59,631 nucleotides of DNA, taken from the NCBI RefSeq assembly GCF_013141715.1, contig NZ_WHOA01000172.1, forward strand, positions 1 through 59,631. The letters run 5' to 3'. Below are positions 1-9,030 of the stretch, piece by piece. Under the pieces are notes generated by a model. The model saw only the letters and a program-made list of their open reading frames with translations. It did no database searches and was not told the DNA's origin. This DNA is from Paenibacillus phytorum. Its GTDB lineage: Bacteria; Bacillota; Bacilli; Paenibacillales; NBRC-103111. Within the stretch, counting starts at the first letter, position 1. Each line of letters opens with the position of its first letter. The translations under genes were made by a program, and so were the position numbers.

Positions 1-176
1 GCGCGCTCGGTGTCTCCATTTTTCAACGTAAGAATGCTATTTATTTAGCCATCTGTCCATATTGGAGGAACAGGCGGTCTATGAAAGCGCTTTTCTCGAC
101 AGTCTGAAAAATCCAATGGAAGTATGAAATTCGTTCTGAATATCAATTCGAATTTCCCAGAAGATCAGTAGACCCT

Positions 177-222
177 AAGGGGCTGTCGCTAGTAGATTTA
201 TCTACTTTTGAGACGGCCCCTT
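177..222. terminator. Long bipartite hairpin, likely terminator
   Basis: Outer arms AAGGGGC-T-GTC and GAC-G-GCCCCTT enclose a second perfect stem, AGTAGAT TT ATCTACT. On the plus strand it is followed by TTCTTTGTT, so it reads best as a terminator for a gene lying left of the window. It also sits just after the stop codon of the leftward allophanate hydrolase gene. The outer arms resemble ends of some insertion sequences, but no transposase is adjacent. Bases 1-176 hold no gene that I can support. Confidence 0.5.
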
Positions 223-227
223 CTTTG

Positions 228-2060
228 TTATAAAGGCACCACTTTGCGCCATGTGCGCAAAGCTGTTACATCTTCCGCGCCTGCGGCCGCGTAAGCTTCG
301 CAAACGAAGCCCGGGACTTCCGTGCCGTCCCGGAGCTCAACCTTCCCGATCCCCAGCGGAGCTGGGATCGCCGCCGCAAAGCCGCCGAATGCCTCCAGCG
401 GCATTTCCCAAACCTCCAGCAGGATGGCTGCGCCGCCCTGCTGCTGCTTGACCAACCCCGGCTTCGCCGGCGTGGTTGGCAGCTTCACCAGGCTGTACTT
501 CGCTGCGGTCTCATCCTCCCGGATGAACCGCGCTCCACAGCCTAGCATTTGCTTCTCCAGCGGGTAGCCGCGCATGTGTAAGCCACATACCGCGACCAGC
601 GTAGTCGGCACCGCTGCCACGGCAACCTCATCCGCCGCCGAGCCCGCAACACGCGGCGCACTCGCTTCAGCAGCCGATTCCAGTTCGGCGTCAACAGCAC
701 CCGCCACGAACTGCTCGGCCGCGCCACAGATCAAGCTTTCCTCTTCAGCGAGCGCGAAGAACGTGATGCCAAAAGGCGTCTGCGGTGCCGCATCGCCCGC
801 CGGCACAGCAACCCCGCACAAATCAAGCAGATTGCAATGATTCGTGTAGCGCCCCATATCCCGATTCGTGCTAATCGGGTCAGCAAGGACTTGCTCGCGC
901 GTCCACGTCCCACCGCAGGTAGGCATGACAAGCACGGCATCCTTCAGCAGTTTCCGAGCTTCCAGCTTGAACTGCTGAAGCTTATGCATCGCATGGAACA
1001 CGGATGCAGCATCGTACTCTGCAGCGGAGCCCGAGCGGAGAATCTTCTCTGTAACTGGGTACGCAATGCCCGGATTCGCTTCAATAAAGCTGCTCAAGAC
1101 CGCCCAACGCTCGGCCACCCATGGGCCCTCATACAGTATTGCCGCCGCTTCAGCGAACAACGCAACATCTATAAATTCAACAGGGATGTTCAAATCAACA
1201 CATAATCCCTTTAATTTCTCAACAGCTGCGTCCCACGCAGCGCGGTACTCAGAAGCATAAGGACCATAAAAACCTAGCTCACCTTCCGGCAGAAAAACTT
1301 TGGCCGGAAGCTTAGCGACTTCCCTTGTCACACTGCGTGACCAAGGGTCATCTGCGTGAAGCCCACGCACTACGCCGTCTACGGCGAGCGCGTCATCCAA
1401 ACTGTGCGCGAAGACGGTTACACAGTCTAAACTCGCACAGGCAGGCACTACCCCTTTGGTTGGCCAGGCGCCGAGACTCGGCTTATAGCCAACCAATCGG
1501 TTCAAAGCAGCAGGCACGCGACCCGAGCCTGCCGTGTCCGTGCCAAGCGAGAACGCTGCTTGGCCGCGAGCTACCGAGACGGCTGAGCCGGAGCTTGAGC
1601 CGCCGCTGATCAGTTCCGGGCGAAGCGCGTTATGCGCGTCACCGTAAGGACTTCTCGCGCCGACAAGCCCCGTCGCGAATTGGTCCAAGTTCGTCTTGCC
1701 GACCGGAATCGCTCCTGCGGCAATCAATCTTTCCACGACGCCTGAGTGCTCCGCCGGCGTATACGCATACTCCGCGCAGCCAGCTGTCGTCGGCACCCCA
1801 GCCAGATCAATGTTATCTTTGATCGCAAAAGGAATTCCCCACAGCGGCGCATCAGCCATAGAAACCGATTTTAATCTTTCCAAATAAGGCTGGATGATAT
1901 CCATCGTCGGCGGAGTAATCCAGATATTCATATCGGCATCATCTGAAGAGCGCTGCACAATGGCCGTTATCACTTCCTGAGGAGTTAATTCTTGTTTCTC
2001 ATACTTATCCCGAAGCCAAGTGATAGTTAATTCCTTTGCTACTCCGATACTTTCAGTCAT
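228..2060 (-). CDS. atzF: Allophanate hydrolase
   Basis: This cytosolic enzyme hydrolyses allophanate to ammonia and carbon dioxide, the last step of the guanidine/urea carboxylase route. The first ~450 residues are an amidase-signature domain. The Lys-cisSer-Ser triad is visible as K81 (AIKDN), S155 (SGGSSSGSA) and S179 (DTAGSGRVPA). The C-terminal ~130 residues match the extra domain of AtzF-type enzymes, and 610 aa is the usual full length. It starts at ATG behind a GAGAGGTG-like site and follows the carboxylase by 18 bases, so it is the last gene of the operon read from the riboswitch near 7.3 kb. The 3' part is notably G+C-rich. Function is secure from motifs plus context; the symbol is by family. 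Confidence 0.93.
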   Translation of the reverse strand: MTESIGVAKELTITWLRDKYEKQELTPQEVITAIVQRSSDDADMNIWITPPTMDIIQPYLERLKSVSMADAPLWGIPFAIKDNIDLAGVPTTAGCAEYAYTPAEHSGVVERLIAAGAIPVGKTNLDQFATGLVGARSPYGDAHNALRPELISGGSSSGSAVSVARGQAAFSLGTDTAGSGRVPAALNRLVGYKPSLGAWPTKGVVPACASLDCVTVFAHSLDDALAVDGVVRGLHADDPWSRSVTREVAKLPAKVFLPEGELGFYGPYASEYRAAWDAAVEKLKGLCVDLNIPVEFIDVALFAEAAAILYEGPWVAERWAVLSSFIEANPGIAYPVTEKILRSGSAAEYDAASVFHAMHKLQQFKLEARKLLKDAVLVMPTCGGTWTREQVLADPISTNRDMGRYTNHCNLLDLCGVAVPAGDAAPQTPFGITFFALAEEESLICGAAEQFVAGAVDAELESAAEASAPRVAGSAADEVAVAAVPTTLVAVCGLHMRGYPLEKQMLGCGARFIREDETAAKYSLVKLPTTPAKPGLVKQQQGGAAILLEVWEMPLEAFGGFAAAIPAPLGIGKVELRDGTEVPGFVCEAYAAAGAEDVTALRTWRKVVPL

Positions 2061-2078
2061 CTACAGACACCTCTCTCC

Positions 2079-5000
2079 TTAAGCAGATTGTGCAATACCA
2101 AGAATCAACTGACCTGCATGAACTTGATCTCCAGGCTTCACTTGAATCATTGAAACAAATCCATCACAAGGCGCATGCTGCGGGAATTCCATTTTCATAC
2201 TTTCAAGAATCGCCAGTTTATCACCCTTCTTCACTTGTTCACCCTGAGAAACAAGAAGTTTCCACACACTTCCCGGCATAATTCCGCGTACAGCAACAGT
2301 CCCTGCCGGCAGCTCATCCTCTGGTCCTTCATTGACAGTCTCCTGTTCGGATACGTACTCAGCCAATCCCTTCGCCTTCCAGCTCTCCCGCTCTTCTTTA
2401 AAAGCAATTTGCTGCTGCTTACGGAAAGTTTCTGTACTCTCTTCGATGGAGCTTAGGAATTGCAAATATTCACCTAAGTCAAATGTCGTTTCTTGAATAT
2501 CCGCTTCATATCGGCCTCTTGGGAAGTCTTCACGCAGTTGAAGTAATTCCTCAGCGCTGACCTCGTAGAATTGGATTTGATCAAAAAACCTTAACAACCA
2601 AGGTTTACCCGCCTTGAAGCTCTCCGTTGAGCGCAGACGATTCCACATTTGAATGGTGCGTCCTACGAATTGATAACCGCCCGGGCCTTCCATCCCATAC
2701 ACACACATGTAAGCACCGCCGATACCAACGGCATTTTCTGGTGTCCACGTTCGTGCTGGGTTATATTTCGTTGTGACTAGGCGATGACGCGGGTCGACAG
2801 GCGTGGCTACAGGAGCCCCCAAATACACGTCACCTAATCCAAGCACCAAATAATTAGCGTCATAAACAATCTTTTTAACCTCATCAATTGTATCTAATCC
2901 ATTAATGCGCTGAATGAATTCCAGGTTGCTCGGGCACCAAGGCGCATCCGGACGAACCCCTTGTTGATAACGCTGAATCGCCAGCTGTGTCGCGGGATCA
3001 TCCCAAGAAAGCGGTAAACGAACAATACGCGAAGGTACGCGAAACTCTTCTAATGGAGGCAGCGCTGCGTCAATCTCAACAATTTTCTTACACGCTTCAC
3101 TTACCGTTATTTGTGAAGGGTCGATGTGAATTTGCAAGGAACGAATCCCTGGCGTTAAATCCAGCACCGGAATCGAGCCGCTTTCCACAATCGCTTGCAT
3201 CAAAGCCTGCACTTGAAATCGCAGCAGCAAATCCAGCTCAAGCTCACCATACTCAACAAGTAAATTCTGATCACCGCAGCAGCGGATCGTGATTGGGAAT
3301 CTGCGATTAGCTGTTTCATGGAAAAGACGCGGATATTCCGGCGTAATCTCTTCATTAACAGCAGGAAGCTGCACAAGCACCAGCCGACCGAAATCTCCCT
3401 CACCAATCGCACGCAAATTACTTTCCTGCTGATCTCGCAAGGCTTCTGCTTCTGGAAGTGTCAGTAAATGGAATCGAATGGTATCTCCCGGATGAAGCTG
3501 ACCGAGCTTCCAAAACTCAGCCGAAGCCGTCGTCACCGGACATACGAAACCGCCAAGACTCGGGCCATCCGGTCCAAGAAGAATAGGCATATCCCCCGTC
3601 AAATCCAGCGTACCGACCGCATACGCATTATCGTGAATATTGGATGGATGAAGCCCTGCTTCCCCGCCATCTTCACGCGTCCACATCGGAGCTGGTCCTT
3701 TCAAGCGAACCCCTGTCCTCGAGGAGTTAAAATGAACTTCCCAACTCGTTTCCGTCAATTGATCCAAGTATTCCGCGCGTAAAAACTCACCTGTACAATG
3801 AGGTCCAGGGATCACACCGATTGTCCACTCACGCGTCATCACAGGACGATGCTCCAGAGCAAGCTCTGCCGCCACTTGAACCGGACTTCCGCCTTCATTC
3901 ACACCCAGCACATCTCCCGTGCGCAGCGCTCGACCGCCATGACCACCGAAGCCACCCAGCGTAAATGTGGATGAGCTGCCGAGAATTTTCGGCATATCCA
4001 AGCCGCCGCCGATAAGAAGATAAGTACGCATACCTTCTTTCGCCTCACCAAAGGTCAGCACTTGACCGCGAGCCGCCAACACCGGCTTATACGTTACAAT
4101 AGCCGTTCCATCCAGCTCCGCTTGCATATCTGCGCCAGCGACACAGAACCACATGTCGCTGCGGAACTTATAAGAACCTCCGCGCAGCGTCATTTCCAAT
4201 CCACAGGCATGGTCAGCGTTGCCAAGCAGCTTGTTGCCGATACGGAACGATAGCGGATCCATCGGTCCGCAAGGAGGTACGCCCACATCCCAGTGGCGGA
4301 TGCGTCCAGGGAAGTCCTGCACGGTGGTTTGGATCCCGCCGTCTACCACTTCCAGAGCCCGTTCCACTGGCTCGAACGTATTCAACAATTGCGTGAAGAC
4401 GTTCCCGTCTACGCAATCTTTCTCTTGCAGAAGTGCCTGCAAATACTGCAGATTCGTTGTAATACCATACATGCGCGTTTCCGCCAACGCTTCGATCAGT
4501 TTATGAATGGCGTCCAAACGGTCTGTACCGTGGACGATGATTTTAGCCAGCATCGGATCGTAAAGGGTTGTGACCGTAAGACCATCCCGAACCCACGTCT
4601 CATTCCTTGCTTTATCAGAAAATACCGCCCGATCCAACTGCCCTGCACTCGGACGGAACTGCTGGAGGCAGTCCTCCGCATAAATCCGCGCTTGGATGCT
4701 GTGCCCTACCGGCTTACGTATAAGCGATTGAATATCTGTAAGCTCATTGGCTGCCTCAAGCACCATCCACTCAACGAGGTCAATACCCAGCACTTCCTCC
4801 GTCACACCATGCTCAACCTGTAATCTGGTGTTGACCTCAAGGAAGTAAAACTCACACGTTTCCGGATCGTAAAGATATTCCACCGTACCCGCACTGCGAT
4901 AGCCCACCTCAGCTGCAAGACGCTTCGCCGAAGCGAACATCGCCTCACGCACTTCATCCGACAGATTCGGAGCCGGGCTTTCTTCAATAACCTTCTGGTT

Positions 5001-5699
5001 ACGACGCTGAATGGAACAATCGCGTTCACCCAACGTAACGACTTCACCGAAGTCATTACCGAAAATTTGCACCTCAACGTGACGTGCTCTCGCGATATAT
5101 TTTTCTAAAAACATGCCGCCGTTCTTGAAATTCGTCTCTGCCAAATGACGCACGCCATCATAAGCGGCTCTTAATGTTGCCTCATCTGCGCAGACACGCA
5201 TCCCAATGCCGCCGCCGCCTGCTGTGCTTTTAAGAATAACAGGGTAACCAATACGCGTAGCTTCAACTAATGCCTCATCCAGTTCTGTAATCAGCGGTGT
5301 TCCGGGCAGCATCGGTACGCCGGCTCTTTCGGCGATTTCTCGCGCAAAATGCTTGAGTCCGAACATTTCCATTTGCTCCGGCGTAGGACCAATGAACACT
5401 ATGCCATTCTCACGGCAAGCACGTGCGAAATCAGCATTTTCACTCAGAAAGCCGTAACCGGGATGAATCGCTTGCGCACCGGTTTCCAGTGCTGTTTTCA
5501 AAATCAACTCCGTATTCAGATAGCTTTCCTTCGCCGGTCCTCCCCCGATCAGAACAGCCTCATCCGCGCCATCCACATGTAAACTATCTTGATCTGCCCC
5601 TGTATATACAGCAACGGATTTAACCCCGAGCTTGCGTAAAGTACGCTCAATACGTACAGCGATAGCGCCACGATTAGCAATCAGCACTTTAGTAAACAT
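2079..5699 (-). CDS. Biotin-dependent urea/guanidine carboxylase
   Basis: The protein has an N-terminal biotin carboxylase (~1-450, with ANRGAIAVRI, the glycine-rich ATP loop GGGGIGM and EVNTRLQVEH). A KipA-like domain (~465-790), a KipI-like domain (~800-1010) and a C-terminal biotinyl domain follow; the biotin lysine is K1169 in ESMKMEF. This is the full urea-carboxylase architecture, about 1206 aa. Family members linked to the guanidine-I riboswitch and to DUF1989 partners are known to carboxylate guanidine rather than urea, so guanidine is the inferred substrate; the sequence alone does not prove it. The reading frame is open to an upstream ATG at 5732 that also has a GAGGAG site. I chose the ATG at 5699 because the conserved MFTKVLIANRG begins there and AAGGGG lies 10 bases ahead. 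Co-transcribed with its neighbours. Confidence 0.92.
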   Translation of the reverse strand: MFTKVLIANRGAIAVRIERTLRKLGVKSVAVYTGADQDSLHVDGADEAVLIGGGPAKESYLNTELILKTALETGAQAIHPGYGFLSENADFARACRENGIVFIGPTPEQMEMFGLKHFAREIAERAGVPMLPGTPLITELDEALVEATRIGYPVILKSTAGGGGIGMRVCADEATLRAAYDGVRHLAETNFKNGGMFLEKYIARARHVEVQIFGNDFGEVVTLGERDCSIQRRNQKVIEESPAPNLSDEVREAMFASAKRLAAEVGYRSAGTVEYLYDPETCEFYFLEVNTRLQVEHGVTEEVLGIDLVEWMVLEAANELTDIQSLIRKPVGHSIQARIYAEDCLQQFRPSAGQLDRAVFSDKARNETWVRDGLTVTTLYDPMLAKIIVHGTDRLDAIHKLIEALAETRMYGITTNLQYLQALLQEKDCVDGNVFTQLLNTFEPVERALEVVDGGIQTTVQDFPGRIRHWDVGVPPCGPMDPLSFRIGNKLLGNADHACGLEMTLRGGSYKFRSDMWFCVAGADMQAELDGTAIVTYKPVLAARGQVLTFGEAKEGMRTYLLIGGGLDMPKILGSSSTFTLGGFGGHGGRALRTGDVLGVNEGGSPVQVAAELALEHRPVMTREWTIGVIPGPHCTGEFLRAEYLDQLTETSWEVHFNSSRTGVRLKGPAPMWTREDGGEAGLHPSNIHDNAYAVGTLDLTGDMPILLGPDGPSLGGFVCPVTTASAEFWKLGQLHPGDTIRFHLLTLPEAEALRDQQESNLRAIGEGDFGRLVLVQLPAVNEEITPEYPRLFHETANRRFPITIRCCGDQNLLVEYGELELDLLLRFQVQALMQAIVESGSIPVLDLTPGIRSLQIHIDPSQITVSEACKKIVEIDAALPPLEEFRVPSRIVRLPLSWDDPATQLAIQRYQQGVRPDAPWCPSNLEFIQRINGLDTIDEVKKIVYDANYLVLGLGDVYLGAPVATPVDPRHRLVTTKYNPARTWTPENAVGIGGAYMCVYGMEGPGGYQFVGRTIQMWNRLRSTESFKAGKPWLLRFFDQIQFYEVSAEELLQLREDFPRGRYEADIQETTFDLGEYLQFLSSIEESTETFRKQQQIAFKEERESWKAKGLAEYVSEQETVNEGPEDELPAGTVAVRGIMPGSVWKLLVSQGEQVKKGDKLAILESMKMEFPQHAPCDGFVSMIQVKPGDQVHAGQLILGIAQSA

Positions 5700-5756
5700 C
5701 GTATCCACACCCCTTAGAATTTCGTAGACCATCTATCTCCTCTTAAGCAAAGGAAC

Positions 5757-6410
5757 TTACTTCTCCCAAATAAGAACCTGAATCGGCGTCGGATTATAGG
5801 CATTACAAGGATTATTAAGCTGCGGACAGTTGCTGATAAGCACCATAGAGCTGCCTAGCGACTGGACCTCTACATAGCAGCCCGGAGCGGAAACACCATC
5901 ATCGAACTTCAGTCCGCCATCCGGTGTGACGGGTACATTCATAAAGAAGTTAATATTCGGCGCCAAATCCCGTTTCGTATACGCTCCGCTTTCGTGCTGA
6001 GCAAGCTGTAACATAAACGTATCCCGACAATTATGCATCGACAGCTTATCGCGCGAGTAACGCACCGTGTTGCTTTGAGCCGAGCACGAACCCCCGACCG
6101 TATCATGGCGCCCGCAGGTGTCGGCTACGATTTCAAGCAATGCCTTACCGGATTCTACCCGGAGGACCGAGCCTGTGCTGAGATAAATATTGCTTTGACC
6201 TGCAATCGTTGCGACTGCACTATAATGATCTTCCGGATTCTCCGCATCATAAAACAGCGTATCCGCCGCCTGATTCCCTTCCAGATCGACAATGCGCAGC
6301 ACTTGCCCTGGCTTCAAAACCCGCATCCAACCATCTCCCGCTTGAATAACTTCGCTATAGATGGCATTCCGGGTGAGGCGAGGGCTTTCTACTCGATTAA
6401 AAACAGCCAT
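5757..6410 (-). CDS. DUF1989 protein, UAAP2-type carboxyguanidine deiminase subunit
   Basis: This 217-aa protein belongs to the DUF1989 family (urea amidolyase-associated protein 2). Recognisable features are EVIQAGDGWMRVLKPGQVLRIVD, the metal-site-like CGRHDTVGGSC around the middle, and the C-terminal NPCNAYNPTPIQVLIW. Paired DUF1989 proteins of this kind form carboxyguanidine deiminase, which turns the carboxylase product into allophanate. It abuts the other DUF1989 gene (stop and start are adjacent at 6410/6411) and precedes the carboxylase by 57 bases, consistent with a heteromeric enzyme made from one mRNA. The symbols cgdA/cgdB exist for this pair, but I cannot say which member is which with certainty. 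Confidence 0.87.
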   Translation of the reverse strand: MAVFNRVESPRLTRNAIYSEVIQAGDGWMRVLKPGQVLRIVDLEGNQAADTLFYDAENPEDHYSAVATIAGQSNIYLSTGSVLRVESGKALLEIVADTCGRHDTVGGSCSAQSNTVRYSRDKLSMHNCRDTFMLQLAQHESGAYTKRDLAPNINFFMNVPVTPDGGLKFDDGVSAPGCYVEVQSLGSSMVLISNCPQLNNPCNAYNPTPIQVLIWEK

Positions 6411-7133
6411 TTAATTTCCCCCTAACAGCGTGTGATATTCCCATGTATTTTCAAAAGCTCGGCGATTTTCCGGGCGGTAATTCAAGCAATAATCATCTTC
6501 ACCCACAGGAGCAGCAGCCAGCACCTCAATTTTGACAGGCACTGATGGATACGTTGATCTTGGGTCAAGCGGGTTTGGCGTGTTCGATAAGATGAGCAAG
6601 GAGTCTAATTCCGTACGCAGCGTAACCGTGGCACCTGTAGGGCAATGAGCAACACTAAAATGCATATCCCCATTGTCATCACAAAACACTTTGGAAAATA
6701 AATTCACAACCGGCATCATATCGCGCATGCTAAGACCATTACGCACCAACTCTACTGCAAAGTTTTCTTGCCCGCTCTGCAGCCATTCATTCCGCTGTTC
6801 TTGGAAATTCGTCATCCCATACTTGGCATCCGTAGCCGCACGGCTTGTGTATCCACTAAGCGGATCTTGCCAACCGATACTGTCCTCCACGATGCTCACT
6901 AACGCTCGGCCATTGTCACTCATCAGCACGTTACCACGCGTCAAATGGGCTGTATGTTGGGCTTTCAGCGTATCCGGCATATTGTAGCGCTCCGTAAGAT
7001 CCTTCGCGTGGAACACTTGTATAGACACATTCGCGCCCGCCTCCAGCGCCGTAAAACGAATCAACTTCCCTCTACCAATTGCTCCTGACCACTTGCCGCC
7101 TGGCCCTATCGTCTTGCTCCAAATGTTATCCAC
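6411..7133 (-). CDS. DUF1989 protein, UAAP1-type carboxyguanidine deiminase subunit
   Basis: This is the second DUF1989 protein of the operon and the first gene behind the riboswitch. It shares the fold motifs of its neighbour, including the central EDSIGWQDPLSGYTS segment and the VNLFSKVFCDDNGDMHF stretch; its C-terminus is extended by ENRRAFENTWEYHTLL, typical of UAAP1. The frame is open to 7190, but the TTG at 7190 and ATG at 7178 lie inside the terminator hairpin, and the ATG at 7154 lacks a ribosome site. AAGGAG at 7143-7148 precedes GTG at 7133 by about nine bases, so I place the start there (240 aa). Expression should depend on antitermination by guanidine. Confidence 0.87.
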   Translation of the reverse strand: MDNIWSKTIGPGGKWSGAIGRGKLIRFTALEAGANVSIQVFHAKDLTERYNMPDTLKAQHTAHLTRGNVLMSDNGRALVSIVEDSIGWQDPLSGYTSRAATDAKYGMTNFQEQRNEWLQSGQENFAVELVRNGLSMRDMMPVVNLFSKVFCDDNGDMHFSVAHCPTGATVTLRTELDSLLILSNTPNPLDPRSTYPSVPVKIEVLAAAPVGEDDYCLNYRPENRRAFENTWEYHTLLGGN

Positions 7134-7160
7134 GCTACCAATCTCCTTCGCCATGTCGTT

Positions 7161-7210
7161 AAACAAAAAGGGAGACATCACAAGACTCAAATGTCTTGGT
7201 GATATCTCCC
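7161..7210 (-). terminator. Riboswitch-controlled terminator
   Basis: On the minus strand a long hairpin (arms GGGAGATATCAC and GTGATGTCTCCC with an inner CAAGAC/GTCTTG stem) is followed directly by TTTTTGTTT. Its 5' arm includes the last conserved GGGAGA of the guanidine-I aptamer, so ligand binding and terminator formation are mutually exclusive. It lies just before the GTG start of the first DUF1989 gene. Confidence 0.85.
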
Positions 7211-7303
7211 AGGTTTTTATCCTTCCGTGGCGCTCTTCTACAAGAGCGGTTTACTCTCGGACCAGCCCGGTCATAACCGGCGGAACCCTAGTAAACAATC
7301 GTA
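7200..7303 (-). promoter_or_regulatory. Guanidine-I (ykkC) riboswitch, leftward
   Basis: Read on the minus strand, the leader contains CTAGGGTTCCG, then CTGGTCCGAGAG, then CCACGGAAGGATAAAAACC and GGGAGA in the order and spacing of the guanidine-I aptamer. It controls the DUF1989/carboxylase/allophanate hydrolase operon by transcription termination. The family identification is from remembered consensus motifs, which are clearly present. Confidence 0.9.
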
Positions 7304-7319
7304 TTCGTTTGTGTTACTA

Positions 7320-7348
7320 AACATAACATCGTTAATGATATGTGTCAA
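7320..7348 (-). promoter_or_regulatory. Sigma-A promoter of the guanidine operon
   Basis: On the minus strand, TTGACA (7348-7343) and TATGTT (7325-7320) are separated by 17 bases. Transcription would begin about 10 bases before the riboswitch aptamer. Confidence 0.7.
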
Positions 7349-7502
7349 TAACCTCTAAGTTTTTTCCTTCTTTTATCTAAAATACTTCTCACAAGCTTAA
7401 CTCTGTGTTATATTAACTTACACACAAGACTGATATCTAACACCAACAAGTTAAATGTCATTTCCACCAATAGGTAAGTAATGATTCATCACATACATGG
7501 TT

Positions 7503-7600
7503 TTCTAGGGTTCCGCGAGTGCAACCAGCCTCGGTCTGGACCAAGAGAAAACGCACAGCTAACCCTGTGTTCACGGAGGGATAAAAGCCCGGGAGGATAT
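7503..7600 (+). promoter_or_regulatory. Guanidine-I (ykkC) riboswitch, rightward
   Basis: The leader contains TCTAGGGTTCCG, GGTCTGGACCAAGAG, and TTCACGGAGGGATAAAAG followed by CCCGGGAGGATATC, the conserved blocks of the guanidine-I aptamer. It sits about 85 bases upstream of the APC permease gene and about 200 bases from the opposite-facing aptamer. Bases 7349-7500 hold the divergent promoter region, in which I could not pick a convincing rightward -35/-10 pair. Confidence 0.9.
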
Positions 7601-7630
7601 CTGTTTCATAGATATCTCCTTGGCTTTTTT
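7583..7630 (+). terminator. Riboswitch-controlled terminator
   Basis: AAAAGCC pairs with GGCTTTT, and inside it GGAGGATATC pairs with GATATCTCC, followed by a T run (7625-7630). The 5' arm is shared with the 3' conserved block of the aptamer, so this is an ON switch by antitermination. Confidence 0.83.
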
Positions 7631-7684
7631 GCATATACGCTCCGTACGATCACCGGAAAACAAGGATAAGGGAGTGTCAACATC

Positions 7685-9025
7685 ATGAAATCAGAAGTCA
7701 CACTGCGCAAATCTTTAAACCTATCCCAAGTCGTTTACATGGGATTGGCATGGATGACGCCTATGATCTATTTCTCCATCTATGGCATTGCTTATGAGAA
7801 TGCACATGGCATGCTGACGCAAGCTTACCTGCTTGCCTTCGTTGCCATCTTCTTCACCGCGTACAGCTATGGCGTTATGTCCAAATCTTTTCCCACATCA
7901 GGCTCCGCTTACACTTATACGAAGAAAAGCATCCATCCCTACTTAGGCTTCCTGGTCGGCTGGGCACTGCTCCTTGACTACTTCTTCTCCCCCATCATTG
8001 CCTGCCTTACCTTCGGCATCTATCTTCATGCACAATTCCCGTCCATCCCGGCTTATGTCTGGATCATCGGGCTCAATATCGTCCTCGGCATCGTAAATAT
8101 TATTGGCATTAAGTTTTCTGCAAATATCAGCAAGCTGTTCGTCTGGATTCAAATCCTTTTTATCGCAGTCTTCTGTCTTTTCCTTTTCCGAAATATCACG
8201 GGAGATGTCCACCCGCTACATCCATTCCTGCTACCCTTCTCCACCATTCTTGCTGGAGCTTCGATGATCTGCTTCTCATTTCTGGGCTTTGACACAGTCA
8301 CAACCATGTCGGAAGAAACCAAAAACTCCGAGAAAACAATCCCTCGGGCCATCATGATTATCATCATTGCAGCCAGTATTCTATACTTGGTGCCATCTTT
8401 CCTGACACAGCTGGTTTATCCACAGCTAACCTTCGTCAACATAGATTCGGCTGGTTTCGAAGTCGTGAAGCTCGTCGGCGGAGCAGCACTTAGCTCCGTG
8501 TTCATCACCGTGCTCATTCTCGCCATTTTCACCCAAGGCCTATCATCGGTAACTAGCGTTTCTCGTCTCCTCTTTGTGATGGGGCGTGATTCCATTCTCC
8601 CTAAGCGGGTATTCGGTTCCCTTCATCCTAAGTTCAACACACCTGTCACCAACATCGTGATCGTCAGCGTCGTCTCTTTGCTCGCTCTTGTTATATCGCT
8701 TGACAATGCGGTGAAATTCGTGAATTTCGGGGCATTAACAGCCTTCTTCTTTGTAAACATCTCAGTGATTGCTCAAAAATACATCAAAGATAAGCAGCGC
8801 TCGCCGAAGCAAACGTTCCTCTATCTCATTCTCCCGTTGATCGGAGCCGGATTCATTGGCTATCTACTGTCTCTGCTCGACAAAGATGCCCTATGGATGG
8901 GAGGCGTTTGGCTCCTCGCGGGCATTGTGTATCATTTGATTCGAAAGCGTTCCGCACGTACGCTAACTGTGACAAGCAGGCCCATCATCACAGGCAGCGG
9001 GCGTCCTTCCGGGTCTATGGAATAA
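7685..9025 (+). CDS. APC-superfamily permease under guanidine riboswitch control
   Basis: This 446-aa integral membrane protein has about 12 hydrophobic segments. It shows amino acid-polyamine-organocation family features: MGLAWMTPMIYFS in the first helix, SGSAYTYTKKSI, FSFLGFDTVTTMSEETKNSEKTIPRAI in the middle, and TSVSRLLFVMGRD. Amino acid and amine substrates are typical of the family. Because a guanidine-I riboswitch is its only visible control and it diverges from the guanidine catabolic operon, I infer uptake of guanidinium or a guanidine-yielding compound; efflux is the alternative. The ATG is preceded by AAGGGAGTG. A short arginine-rich cytosolic tail ends the protein. Confidence 0.85.
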   Translation: MKSEVTLRKSLNLSQVVYMGLAWMTPMIYFSIYGIAYENAHGMLTQAYLLAFVAIFFTAYSYGVMSKSFPTSGSAYTYTKKSIHPYLGFLVGWALLLDYFFSPIIACLTFGIYLHAQFPSIPAYVWIIGLNIVLGIVNIIGIKFSANISKLFVWIQILFIAVFCLFLFRNITGDVHPLHPFLLPFSTILAGASMICFSFLGFDTVTTMSEETKNSEKTIPRAIMIIIIAASILYLVPSFLTQLVYPQLTFVNIDSAGFEVVKLVGGAALSSVFITVLILAIFTQGLSSVTSVSRLLFVMGRDSILPKRVFGSLHPKFNTPVTNIVIVSVVSLLALVISLDNAVKFVNFGALTAFFFVNISVIAQKYIKDKQRSPKQTFLYLILPLIGAGFIGYLLSLLDKDALWMGGVWLLAGIVYHLIRKRSARTLTVTSRPIITGSGRPSGSME

Positions 9026-9030
9026 AACGA

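Noticed and set aside
177..222. Insertion-sequence ends or solo element
   Set aside because: The GGGGC-type arms recall some IS termini, but no transposase or target duplication is visible; a terminator explains the structure and T run better.
837..1205. 122-codon plus-strand frame inside the allophanate hydrolase gene
   Set aside because: It is an antisense shadow in G+C-rich coding DNA, with no ribosome site.
4293..4823. 176-codon plus-strand frame inside the carboxylase gene
   Set aside because: It is fully antisense to well-conserved biotin carboxylase sequence, has no ribosome site and no recognisable motif.
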